Assembly: GCA_025846845.1 (NCBI GenBank)
Contig: JAOYTL010000014.1
Coordinates: 124,001-188,000 of the forward strand
Length of the DNA: 64,000 nucleotides
Direction of reading: 5' to 3'
DNA from: Alloboseaceae bacterium BT-24-1
Lineage (GTDB): Bacteria; Pseudomonadota; Alphaproteobacteria; Rhizobiales; Beijerinckiaceae
Shown here: one piece after another, positions 8,954-15,841 of the stretch
How positions within the stretch are numbered: position 1 is the first letter of the stretch
How the letters are laid out: each line of letters opens with the position of its first letter
Position numbers and translations under genes: made by a program
Notes under the pieces: model-generated
The model's input: the letters and a program-made list of their open reading frames with translations, nothing else
What the model was told of the DNA's origin: nothing
Database searches by the model: none

Positions 8954-9352
8954 TCAGGGATAGTTCGCGATTTCGACCAGATTGCCGTCGGGATCGCGAA
9001 AATAGATCGAACGGATCGATCCCGTCGCGCCGGTGCGTGGCACCGGCCCTTCCTCGATGGCAATGCCGAGCGTTGTCAGATGCCTTGCAATGGCCTCGAC
9101 CGGCTCGATCGCGATCAGGCAGAAATCACCGGAGCCCGGCATCGGCTGGCGTGCCTTGGGCTCGAATTCCTTGCCGTGCTCGTGCAGGTTGATCTTGTGG
9201 CGACCGAAGGCGAGCGCCTTCCGGCCTAGGCCGAAGGTCACCACCGCCATGCCGAGCGCTTCGCGATAGAACCGGCAGGTTCGCTCGATCGAGGCGACGG
9301 TGAGCACGAAATGGTCGAGACTCCCAACGAGGCAGGGCGCCTCGGCCGCCAT
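8954..9352 (-). CDS. VOC (glyoxalase/bleomycin resistance/dioxygenase) family protein
   Basis: This 132-residue single-domain vicinal-oxygen-chelate protein has the two beta-alpha-beta-beta-beta modules of the family. The usual metal ligands are a His in LDHFVLTV and a Glu in the terminal DPDGNLVEI, and both are present. The sequence resembles the small VOC proteins often annotated as virulence or glyoxalase-like proteins; it is not recognisable as lactoylglutathione lyase. It ends 4 bp from the downstream end marker of the large kinase gene and is read in the same direction. No gene was found in the 270 bp between it and the GGDEF gene. Confidence 0.88.
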   Translation of the reverse strand: MAAEAPCLVGSLDHFVLTVASIERTCRFYREALGMAVVTFGLGRKALAFGRHKINLHEHGKEFEPKARQPMPGSGDFCLIAIEPVEAIARHLTTLGIAIEEGPVPRTGATGSIRSIYFRDPDGNLVEIANYP

Positions 9353-9356
9353 CTGC

Positions 9357-12300
9357 TCAGCTCGCCAGCACCCGCTGCGGCGGGAAGGTGACTTCGACCA
9401 GCGTGCCTTCCTTCTTGACGCTGGTGATGGTCAGCGCCGCCCGGTTGGCTTCGACCAGCGCCTTGGTCAAAGGCAGGCCGAGGCCGGTGCCGCCGGATCT
9501 GCGCGTCGTCGGCACCTGCCGGAACGGCTCCAGCGCCAGCTTGATCTCGTCATCGTCCATGCCGATGCCGGTGTCGCGCACGCGCAGGATCGCCTCGCCC
9601 TGGTCGCCGAGCGCGGTCGAGACGATCACCTGCCCGCCGGCATCGGTGAACTTCACCGCATTGGAGAGCAGGTTGATGACGATCTGGCGCAGCGAGCGCT
9701 CGTCGGCGACGACCGGCGGCAGCTTCGGCGCCAGCCCCGAGCGCAGCACGACGCGGCCGCGTTGGGCTTCCGGCTGCAGCAGGTTCACCGCCGAGAGCGC
9801 GATCTCGTTGAGGTTGACGCTGCCGAAGTCGAGGTCGAGCTTGCCGGCCTCGATCTTGGCGAGGTCGAGCAGGTCGTTGACCAGGCTGATGACGTAACCG
9901 CCCGACAGGTGGATGTCGCGCAGATATTCCTTGTAGCGCTCGTTCTCGATCGGGCCGAAGCGCTCCTCCGCCATCACCTCGGCGAAGCCGATGATGGCGT
10001 TGAGCGGCGTCCGGATCTCGTGGCTGATCTTGGCGAGGACGTCAGATTTCTGCGCGCTCGCCTTCTCGGCGGTCTTGCGCGCCTCGACCAGCTCGCCTTC
10101 GGTCTTCTTCCAGGCGGTGATGTCGCGCAGCACGGCGCAGAACTTGCTGTCCGGCTTCTCGGCAATCCGCCCCATGGTCATGAACAGCGGGATGCGCCCG
10201 CCCTGGCGCACGCGGCCGATGACCTCGCGGCCATCGTTCATCAGCGAGGCAACGCCGCCGCCGATCAACCCGTCGAGATAGTCGAGCGCTGGCGAATGGC
10301 TCTCCGGTGCGAAGAGCAGAGTGAAGAGCTCGCCGGCGACCTCGCGCTGATCATAGCCGAACAGCGCTTCGGCGCTCTTGTTGAGCGAGAGGATGCGGCC
10401 ACGCCCGTCGACGGTGACGACCCCGTCGGTCGCCGTATCGAGCATCGCCGAAAGCTCGGCAACGCGAGCGTCGCTTGCCTCGCCCTCCAGCCTGAGCTGG
10501 GCTACCCGGGATGCGCTCTCTTCCTCCTCGGCCTCGAATTCGGCTGCGAGCTCCTGCTCCTCGGCCTCTTCGGGCGACAGCATCTTGAGGTCGCCACCGG
10601 GCACGCTGTTGCGGAAGGCCATCAGTGTTGCCGGTTCGCCCTGCCAGCTGACGCTGGAGAGCCGGCCATCGACGCTGATCAGCCCGCCCTTGCGGTCGAC
10701 GAGGATCATCGCGCCGTCGCTGCTGCGGCTCGCCCCCTTGATCAGCTGGCTGACGCCACCTGCCGAAGTGAGGTCGTCGAGATCGGCATAGTCGAGAAGG
10801 TCGAGCAAAGTGCGGTTGGCATAGAGCGCAGCCTCGTCGCGATTGACCAGCACCGCGATCGGCAGGCGGTCGAGGATCTCGGCATGGGCGTTCGCGACGC
10901 GCGGCCGCTGTCCGGGTATGGCGGCTGGCGGCGGAGCGGGCGCCGCAGGAGCATCCGCCTGCGAGTCCTCGGCGTCCTTGGCACGAATGCGCAACGGAGC
11001 GGCCACCGGCAGGCGTGGCTCGCCGGGCACGTCTTCTTCGCCCGCGATGCGGGCACCGAGCGCCTTGGCGATCTCGCGGAAGGCGTTTCTCTCGGCGGAG
11101 GACAGCAGGGTCTTGGACGGTTCGAGTACCGGGCGCACGGCAGCCAGATGGCCATTGCGCAGCGGCACGACATTGGCTCGCGGTACCTCGGGGGGCGACT
11201 GCGGCGGCTCCTCAGCTTTTGGCGCGGCGTCGCCGTCGTCGGCAGGCACCGTCGGAGCTTCGGCATTTGTCTCCGTGGCTTCGGCCGATGCGTCCTCGAT
11301 CTCTGCCTCTGTGGGCGCGTCGGCCGGCGCGGCCTCTTCAGGCTTGTCGTCTTCAGTCTTGTCCTCGCGGGCATCGGTTTGGGCCGCCTCAGCTGGGACT
11401 GCCTCGGCAACCTCGTCCGCAATCTGTTCAGGCACGGAATCTTCCGTGGCTGCCGCCTCCGGGACGACCGCTTCTGGAGCATCGGCTTCGGGCACGACCA
11501 GGACGAACGCCTCTATCGGCGCCTCCCGCTCGGGAAAAGCCTCGTTGGCCGTCGAGCGGACCAGGCCGAAGCCGCGGAAGCCGGCGGGATTGCGCTCGCT
11601 GTCGAACAGCGGGAAGCCCGAGAGCTCGACGCGGGCGCCTTCGCTGGGACCAACACGCCACAACACGGCCCGGCCGCTCCAGGTCGATGAAGTCGCGAGG
11701 CGTGCCGCCAGATCACCGTCGAGGTCGAGGACGTCGGTGGCGAGCAAAGCCGGCCAGTCGCGCCCTTGAGTCGTACTCGCAACCTGCTGGCCGACGAGCT
11801 CGGCGAAGTCTCCGGACAGGCTGACCAGCGTCCCATCGAAGTCGCTTTCCCACAGGAAGCGCAGGTTGGCACGGCGCTGCTGCTCGGGTGATTCGGCCTT
11901 GGGATCGGCTATCGCGGCGATCGTCTCCGGGGTTGCCGGGAAGGGTGAGGCGGTTGGCGCAGCCGGAACGCGGAGCTCTTCCTGTGGTACGGTGATGCCC
12001 AGGCGGCGCAGGTCGGAGGCGCTGACGCCGAGCGCGAGCGCCGGGCCCGCGCCGGTTTCGACGAGCTTGCAGGCGCAGGTCACGAGTCCGGTCAGCGCAG
12101 CGCCGAGCCGCAGTCTTTCGAGCCTGAGCCCGTTGCGCGAGGCGAGCCCGCCGGCAAGCAGGCGCAGGCGTTCGCGTGTCGCAGCCGGCAATTTCTCAGC
12201 TCCGCCGAAAGCATTGAGGAGCGCCTGGCCGCCCGCATTGGCGAAAGCCGGTGCATCACCATCGGCCGGCCAGAGCAGCAGCGCGCCCTTGCTGGCGAAT

Positions 12301-12368
12301 TCAGCAAGTGCGGGATCCTGCGCCAGCGCGCCGGCAAGGCCGTTCCAATCCTGCACGGATTCGCTCAT
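9357..12368 (-). CDS. Large cytoplasmic PAS-containing sensor histidine kinase, PleC/DivJ/PdhS family
   Basis: This 1003-residue kinase has no convincing membrane helix, so it is probably cytoplasmic. It has an N-terminal domain of unknown fold, an acidic Pro/Ala/Glu-rich, probably disordered stretch (about 290-400), a PAS domain near 640-750, a HisKA domain with the phospho-acceptor His near residue 782 (SHEIRTPLNAIIGFAE), and a HATPase domain to the C-terminus (FTDAGGQV, DTGIGMDD, GGTGLGLPLTKALVEA). The region after the H-box (RFGP...RYKEYLRDIHLSG) is the signature of the PleC/DivJ/PdhS group that acts on the cell-cycle regulator DivK. Size and cytoplasmic location resemble Brucella PdhS. 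A CtrA-type box lies upstream. Confidence 0.88.
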   Translation of the reverse strand: MSESVQDWNGLAGALAQDPALAEFASKGALLLWPADGDAPAFANAGGQALLNAFGGAEKLPAATRERLRLLAGGLASRNGLRLERLRLGAALTGLVTCACKLVETGAGPALALGVSASDLRRLGITVPQEELRVPAAPTASPFPATPETIAAIADPKAESPEQQRRANLRFLWESDFDGTLVSLSGDFAELVGQQVASTTQGRDWPALLATDVLDLDGDLAARLATSSTWSGRAVLWRVGPSEGARVELSGFPLFDSERNPAGFRGFGLVRSTANEAFPEREAPIEAFVLVVPEADAPEAVVPEAAATEDSVPEQIADEVAEAVPAEAAQTDAREDKTEDDKPEEAAPADAPTEAEIEDASAEATETNAEAPTVPADDGDAAPKAEEPPQSPPEVPRANVVPLRNGHLAAVRPVLEPSKTLLSSAERNAFREIAKALGARIAGEEDVPGEPRLPVAAPLRIRAKDAEDSQADAPAAPAPPPAAIPGQRPRVANAHAEILDRLPIAVLVNRDEAALYANRTLLDLLDYADLDDLTSAGGVSQLIKGASRSSDGAMILVDRKGGLISVDGRLSSVSWQGEPATLMAFRNSVPGGDLKMLSPEEAEEQELAAEFEAEEEESASRVAQLRLEGEASDARVAELSAMLDTATDGVVTVDGRGRILSLNKSAEALFGYDQREVAGELFTLLFAPESHSPALDYLDGLIGGGVASLMNDGREVIGRVRQGGRIPLFMTMGRIAEKPDSKFCAVLRDITAWKKTEGELVEARKTAEKASAQKSDVLAKISHEIRTPLNAIIGFAEVMAEERFGPIENERYKEYLRDIHLSGGYVISLVNDLLDLAKIEAGKLDLDFGSVNLNEIALSAVNLLQPEAQRGRVVLRSGLAPKLPPVVADERSLRQIVINLLSNAVKFTDAGGQVIVSTALGDQGEAILRVRDTGIGMDDDEIKLALEPFRQVPTTRRSGGTGLGLPLTKALVEANRAALTITSVKKEGTLVEVTFPPQRVLAS

Positions 12369-12414
12369 CCCGTTCCGCTCAACCTGCTGGCGACGTAAGC
12401 CCGCGCGAATATGC

Positions 12415-12429
12415 CTAACAAATCTTTAA
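12415..12429 (-). promoter_or_regulatory. Candidate CtrA box upstream of the PdhS-like kinase
   Basis: Read on the minus strand this is TTAA-N7-TTAG, seven of eight matches to the CtrA consensus TTAA-N7-TTAA. It lies 47-61 bp before the kinase start at 12368, a position from which CtrA could act on a promoter. A chance match is possible, but the window holds a full consensus box at the same kind of position before the other kinase of this family. Confidence 0.45.
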
Positions 12430-12458
12430 TAACCGCGCGAGGACGGTGAATCCATGCG

Positions 12459-12483
12459 GGAACACTGCCTCTCCCCTGACGTT
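12459..12483 (+). promoter_or_regulatory. EcfG-type (general stress response) promoter for the phasin gene
   Basis: The sequence GGAAC, 16 bp, CGTT is an exact match to the promoter consensus of the alphaproteobacterial general-stress sigma factor EcfG. The -35 element is at 12459-12463 and the -10 element at 12480-12483. It points at the phasin gene whose ATG is about 140 bp downstream. Expression of the phasin under the PhyR-NepR-EcfG stress response is therefore expected. Confidence 0.7.
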
Positions 12484-12535
12484 TCCAAACAGCGTTAATA
12501 TGGCGCCGCTGCCTTGGCCGGTGGCGGCGTTGTCA

Positions 12536-12567
12536 TTGCACTGCAATAATGATATTGCAGTGCACAA
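12536..12567. promoter_or_regulatory. TGCA-rich double inverted repeat, candidate PhaR operator
   Basis: Arms 12537-12547 and 12554-12564 form a perfect 11-bp inverted repeat with a 6-bp spacer. Each half is itself a small dyad, TTGCA-C-TGCAA and TTGCA-G-TGCAC, and the two are 19 bp apart, about two helical turns. It lies between the EcfG promoter and the phasin start. Alphaproteobacterial PhaR (AniA) represses phasin genes through TGC-rich dyads, so a PhaR operator is the most likely role. As RNA it would also form a hairpin in the leader. Confidence 0.6.
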
Positions 12568-12624
12568 TTAAGGCTCGACGCCGGAGGCGGCGCAGAAGCC
12601 TGGCTCGGTCACAGGAGGACCACC

Positions 12625-13020
12625 ATGGACGGCAAGAACCCCTACGAAGTCCCCACCGAAATGCGCGACTTCGCCGAAAAGAGCGTCGACCAGGCCCGCA
12701 AGGCTTTCGACGGCTTCATCGGTGCTGCCCAGAAGGCGGTCGATAGCGCCCATGGTTCGGCCGAGTCGGCCCGTGTCAACGTCCAGGACATGACCAAGAA
12801 GGCCATGACCTATGCCGAGAGCAACATCGCGGCTGCTTTCGACCTCGCCGACAAGCTGGTCAAGTCCCGCGACATGAACGAGGTGCTCCAGCACCAGTCC
12901 GAATTCCTGAAGGCCCAGGTGGCCGCGCTGCAGACGCAGCTCAAGGAAGTCGGCGCGACGGTGCAGGATGTCGCCAAGAAGACCGCTGAGACCGCCGCCA
13001 AGGCGACCAAACTGAAGTGA
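12625..13020 (+). CDS. Phasin family protein (PHA granule-associated)
   Basis: This 131-residue protein is almost wholly amphipathic helix and matches the phasin_2 type that coats polyhydroxyalkanoate granules. The core reads DFAEKSVDQARKAFDGFIGA near residues 14-33, followed by long heptad-like helices and a Lys/Ala-rich tail (AETAAKATKLK). A strong Shine-Dalgarno (AGGAGG) precedes the ATG at 12625. The upstream region carries an exact EcfG promoter and a TGCA-type dyad, so both stress and PHA status may control it. No PHA synthase gene is in the window. Confidence 0.93.
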   Translation: MDGKNPYEVPTEMRDFAEKSVDQARKAFDGFIGAAQKAVDSAHGSAESARVNVQDMTKKAMTYAESNIAAAFDLADKLVKSRDMNEVLQHQSEFLKAQVAALQTQLKEVGATVQDVAKKTAETAAKATKLK

Positions 13021-13178
13021 AGCCGGGCGCGCCACGGGCGCGGAGCGGGCTTTCACGATGAGGCGGCCGGACCAGCGCACGACCCCGTGAGGTGGACACT
13101 CCTCGCGGGGAGATGACTTAGGTCCGGTTTCGTCGAACGCGCAGGCTCGTCCTGCAGGATCTGTGAAGGAGACATCCG

Positions 13179-14186
13179 ATGGCGAAGCAGACTATTCCCG
13201 GCAAGCCCCCGATCAGCCTCGCGCCCGTCAAGGCGCTGAGCGAGTCGAAGCCGGTGGCACCGGCCGTTCCGGCCAATACCCCCGAAGCCAAGCCCGTTGT
13301 GGATGCAAAGCCCGTGGCCGCCCCGGCCGTGGCTGCTCCCGTGCTCAAGGCTGCGCCTCCGCCGGCCGCTGTGCAGGTCGCTCCGCAGCCGGCAGTGAAG
13401 GCTGCCGCTGTGGCGCCGATTGTCAAAGCTCCGGAGGCCAAGCCCGTGGCCGACGTGAAGCCGGTCGTCGTTCCGGCTGCCGTGACGTCCGCTCCCAAAG
13501 TCGAGGCCAAGCCCGTCGCTTCCAAGCCTGCCGTTCTCCAATCTGTAGCGAAGGCTGCGCCCGCTGCCGTCGCCAAATCTGCGCCGCAGCCCGCCAAGAT
13601 CGTCGCGGCGCCGGCCAAACGTGTCGCCCCGCAGAAGAAGAAGGTTGCGAAGCCGGCCGCCAAGGCTGCCGCTCCTGCCAAGCCTGAGACCATCAAGGCG
13701 GTGGCTGTGAAGGCGGCGCCCGCCAAGCTCGCTTCGGTGCAGGCCAAGCCCATGGCTGAGCCGGTCAAGGCGCAGCCCGCTCCGGTAAAGCCGGTCGCTG
13801 CGGTTGCGGCAAAGCCTGCTCCCGCACCGGTCAAGCTCGTCGAGGTCGCTCCGCTGGCCAAGCCTGCTCCTGTCGCCATGCCAGCCGTTGCCAAGGCAAT
13901 CGAAGCGCCGAAGCCGGTTGCGGTTGCGCCCTTCTCGGCAGTCAACTGGTTCGAGCAGACGCTGGTGCTGACGCGGACCTTCGGGGTCGTCCAGGCCAAG
14001 GTGCTCGATCATGCCTGCTCCGAGCTCAAGGCGACGCTGAGCGAGATCGAGACGCTGGCGCGCACGCAGAGCGCCGCCGACGCGGTCGCGCTCCAGGCCA
14101 AGGCTTTCCGCCGCAGCTATGAATCGCTCGCTGCCCATCTTGGTGATCTCGCCGCGACCGCCCGCAAGGACCTGCCGCGCTCGTGA
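13179..14186 (+). CDS. Phasin-domain protein with a long Ala/Pro/Lys-rich N-terminal arm
   Basis: This 335-residue protein has two unlike halves. Residues 1 to about 245 are low-complexity, built of AKP, APV and KPV-like repeats with many lysines, resembling histone H1-like or PhaF-type tails. Residues about 250-335 (NWFEQTLVLTRTFGVVQAKV onward) are a helical phasin-type domain. Pseudomonas PhaF has the reverse order, with the phasin domain first and the basic tail last. A role in linking PHA granules to DNA or the nucleoid is a reasonable inference. It follows the first phasin by 158 bp on the same strand. The low-complexity part makes exact homology uncertain. Confidence 0.85.
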   Translation: MAKQTIPGKPPISLAPVKALSESKPVAPAVPANTPEAKPVVDAKPVAAPAVAAPVLKAAPPPAAVQVAPQPAVKAAAVAPIVKAPEAKPVADVKPVVVPAAVTSAPKVEAKPVASKPAVLQSVAKAAPAAVAKSAPQPAKIVAAPAKRVAPQKKKVAKPAAKAAAPAKPETIKAVAVKAAPAKLASVQAKPMAEPVKAQPAPVKPVAAVAAKPAPAPVKLVEVAPLAKPAPVAMPAVAKAIEAPKPVAVAPFSAVNWFEQTLVLTRTFGVVQAKVLDHACSELKATLSEIETLARTQSAADAVALQAKAFRRSYESLAAHLGDLAATARKDLPRS

Positions 14187-14194
14187 TTTTCAAA

Positions 14195-14220
14195 GCCGGC
14201 GCGGTTTTCCCCGCGCCGGC
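14195..14220 (+). terminator. Hairpin terminator after the second phasin gene
   Basis: A perfect 10-bp GC-rich stem (GCCGGCGCGG, 14195-14204, with 14211-14220) encloses a TTTTCC loop, 8 bp after the stop codon. The T-run behind it is poor, so termination may be incomplete. Confidence 0.6.
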
Positions 14221-14314
14221 CTGCATTTCACCGTTGCATTCGGCGAAATGCGGCACTAGGTTCCGCGCCGTCGCCGGACCGCTTCCGGGCGCCGCGACAT
14301 CAGGCGCAAGCCGT

Positions 14315-14391
14315 GCAGCCATAGCTCAGTTGGTTAGAGCGCTAGATTGTGGATCTAGAGGTCCCCCGTTCAAGCCGGGGTGGCTGTACCA
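14315..14391 (+). tRNA. tRNA-His (anticodon GTG)
   Basis: A complete cloverleaf can be drawn: acceptor GCAGCCA (14315-14321) with TGGCTGT (14381-14387), D-arm around AGCTCAGTTGGTTAGAGC, anticodon stem CTAGA/TCTAG with loop TTGTGGA giving anticodon GTG, a TTCAAGC-type T-loop, and an encoded CCA (14389-14391). The discriminator base is A73 and there is no encoded G-1:C73 pair. This is the atypical tRNA-His form known from alphaproteobacteria. The first acceptor pair is G-U. Confidence 0.95.
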
Positions 14392-14489
14392 TCTCTTCTC
14401 TTCCATTCCGGTTGTTCCGAGATTGCGCGTGTGCCTCGCGCCGGCCTAGCTTGCCGCGCGGCGCAGAGCCGTCAGCCTCGGAGCCCGCT

Positions 14490-14894
14490 ATGCCCAGCAA
14501 GATCGATCTTCTCAATCCCGCCTCGCTCTCGCCGCCGACCGGCTATTCGCATGTCGCGATCGTCGAGGCCGGCAAGCAGGTGCATGTCTCCGGCCAGGTT
14601 GCCTACGACGCGATGGGCAAGGTGGTGGGGGAGGGCGACATCGCCGCCCAGGCCGAGCAGGTCTACGCCAACCTCGCTGCGGCGCTGACGGCTGCCGGTA
14701 CCGACTTCACGAAGGTGTTCAAGCTGGTGACCTATGTCGTCGACCTCAGCACCGAGAAGGCGATTGCAGTGCGCAAGGTGCGCATGAAATACCTCGGTGA
14801 CGGCCCTTACCCGGCAAGCACCATGGTCGGTGTCACCGCCCTGGTCGATCCGCGCCTCCTGATCGAGATCGAGGCGATCGCCGCGCTGGATTGA
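14490..14894 (+). CDS. RidA family (YjgF/YER057c/UK114) protein
   Basis: This 134-residue protein is of the RidA superfamily, small trimeric proteins that hydrolyse reactive enamine/imine intermediates or related substrates. It starts at the ATG at 14490 (MPSKIDLLNP). The conserved GQVAYDAMGKVVGEGDIAAQ and the C-terminal LVDPRLLIEIEAIA are clear. In true RidA an Arg near residue 105 contacts the substrate; here an Arg is present in VDPRLLIEIE, so imine deaminase activity is plausible. The true subfamily is not certain. It stands 98 bp downstream of tRNA-His. Confidence 0.9.
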   Translation: MPSKIDLLNPASLSPPTGYSHVAIVEAGKQVHVSGQVAYDAMGKVVGEGDIAAQAEQVYANLAAALTAAGTDFTKVFKLVTYVVDLSTEKAIAVRKVRMKYLGDGPYPASTMVGVTALVDPRLLIEIEAIAALD

Positions 14895-14910
14895 GCGCTC
14901 GCCGGCAGGA

Positions 14911-14939
14911 CTTGCGACAATGGGCGGTGCTCGCCATAT
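14911..14939 (+). promoter_or_regulatory. Candidate RpoH (sigma-32) promoter for hsp20
   Basis: CTTGCG at 14911-14916 and CCATAT at 14934-14939 are separated by 17 bp and match the heat-shock promoter pattern CTTG...CCATNT. The promoter begins just after the RidA stop codon and would give an hsp20 leader of about 85 nt, a length common for RNA-thermometer leaders. Confidence 0.6.
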
Positions 14940-15011
14940 CCGGTTCACGCGGTTGGGTTCGCCTTTCGCGTTCGGGGCGCTGCGCAAGCGGGCTCCGGTT
15001 GTTCCAGAGGC

Positions 15012-15031
15012 GCCTTTCAAAGGGCTTCGTG
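15012..15031 (+). promoter_or_regulatory. Possible RNA thermometer hairpin hiding the hsp20 Shine-Dalgarno
   Basis: GCCTTT at 15012-15017 can pair with AAGGGC at 15020-15025, which contains the only Shine-Dalgarno-like run (AAGGG, 7 nt before the ATG at 15032). One pair is a G-U wobble and the loop is tight, so the stem would be marginal and could melt with heat. ROSE-type thermometers control many rhizobial hsp20 genes. I do not see a full ROSE consensus, so this remains a candidate. Confidence 0.4.
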
Positions 15032-15460
15032 ATGACGCGTCCGCCTAGCCTGTCGCATCCCTTCCTGCTCGGGTTCGACGATATCGAGCGGGCTCTCGAC
15101 CGGGTCGCCAAAGGCGCCGGCGATGGCTATCCGCCCTATAACATCGAACGCATGCCGCGCACCGAGGACGAGCCCGACAAGCTCAGGATCACGCTCGCGG
15201 TGGCCGGGTTCTCGCGCGAACAGCTCGAGATCACGCTGGAAGAGAACCAGCTGACCATCCGTGGCCGTCAGGTCGACGACAAGACGCGGCATTTCCTGCA
15301 TCGCGGCATCGCCGCGCGGCAGTTCCAGCGCTCCTTCCTGCTTGCCGACGGCATGCAGGTCCTGGGCGCCGATCTCTCGAACGGGCTGCTCGCCATCGAC
15401 CTGGCCCGTCCGGAACCGGAACGGCTCGTCCGGCGTATCGATATCATGAGCCGCGACTAG
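15032..15460 (+). CDS. Small heat-shock protein, Hsp20/alpha-crystallin family
   Basis: This 142-residue chaperone holds unfolding proteins in the cytoplasm. The N-terminal arm (SHPFLLGFDDIERALDRVA) is of the rhizobial class A/IbpA type. The alpha-crystallin domain spans about 38-125 and shows the strand motifs DKLRITLAVAGFSREQLEIT and the GLLAIDLARPEPER end, a variant of the usual G-V-L motif. It is followed by a DUF1150 gene, the typical partner gene in Rhizobiales. The upstream region has a heat-shock promoter and a possible thermometer. Confidence 0.94.
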   Translation: MTRPPSLSHPFLLGFDDIERALDRVAKGAGDGYPPYNIERMPRTEDEPDKLRITLAVAGFSREQLEITLEENQLTIRGRQVDDKTRHFLHRGIAARQFQRSFLLADGMQVLGADLSNGLLAIDLARPEPERLVRRIDIMSRD

Positions 15461-15576
15461 GGGCCTTCAAGAAGGCGCTTCGTAGACGTCAGTCCGGGGA
15501 GGCATGCGGTTTGCCTTCCGTTCATGATCAAGGATGCACAATCAAACCGCCTCGCACTGCTCTGAAGGAGGGCGCG

Positions 15577-15831
15577 ATGACTGAGACCAGAGAGACCCCC
15601 CTGACCACGGCTGAATTTGCCGCCCTCGGCAACGGCCAGGTCGCCTATCTCAAGCCGATCATGTCGGACGAGCTGGCGCGCATCTTCCCGCAGGCGCCTG
15701 ACATCGAGCCCGGCCTGCAGCTCTTCGCGCTGCTCGCAGCCGATGGCGCGCCGATCCTGGTGACGGATTCCCGCGAGGCCGCGACGGCCAACGCCTGGGA
15801 GCACGATCTCCGAATGGTCAGCCTGCACTGA
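15577..15831 (+). CDS. DUF1150 family protein
   Basis: This 84-residue protein of unknown function matches the DUF1150 family, which in alphaproteobacteria is nearly always found next to an hsp20 gene. Recognisable parts are TTAEFAALGNGQVAYLKPIM and the C-terminal HDLRMVSLH. The ATG at 15577 follows an excellent Shine-Dalgarno (GAAGGAGG). It lies 116 bp after hsp20 and may be co-expressed during heat shock. Its molecular role is not known. Confidence 0.9.
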   Translation: MTETRETPLTTAEFAALGNGQVAYLKPIMSDELARIFPQAPDIEPGLQLFALLAADGAPILVTDSREAATANAWEHDLRMVSLH

Positions 15832-15841
15832 CCCGAAGCGC

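Noticed and set aside
6623..9229. An 868-residue open frame on the plus strand
   Set aside because: It lies over mgtE, the GGDEF gene and the VOC gene in the wrong frame, is rich in Arg/Ala/Gly and contains no family motif. High GC gives long shadow frames.
9300..11690. A 796-residue open frame antisense to the large kinase
   Set aside because: The kinase frame has clear PAS, HisKA and HATPase motifs; the opposite frame is low-complexity and without domain features.
13053..14138. A Gly/Arg/Leu-rich 361-residue minus-strand frame over the second phasin
   Set aside because: It mirrors the repetitive Ala/Pro/Lys coding of the phasin arm; the plus frame has a start, a phasin domain and a terminator.
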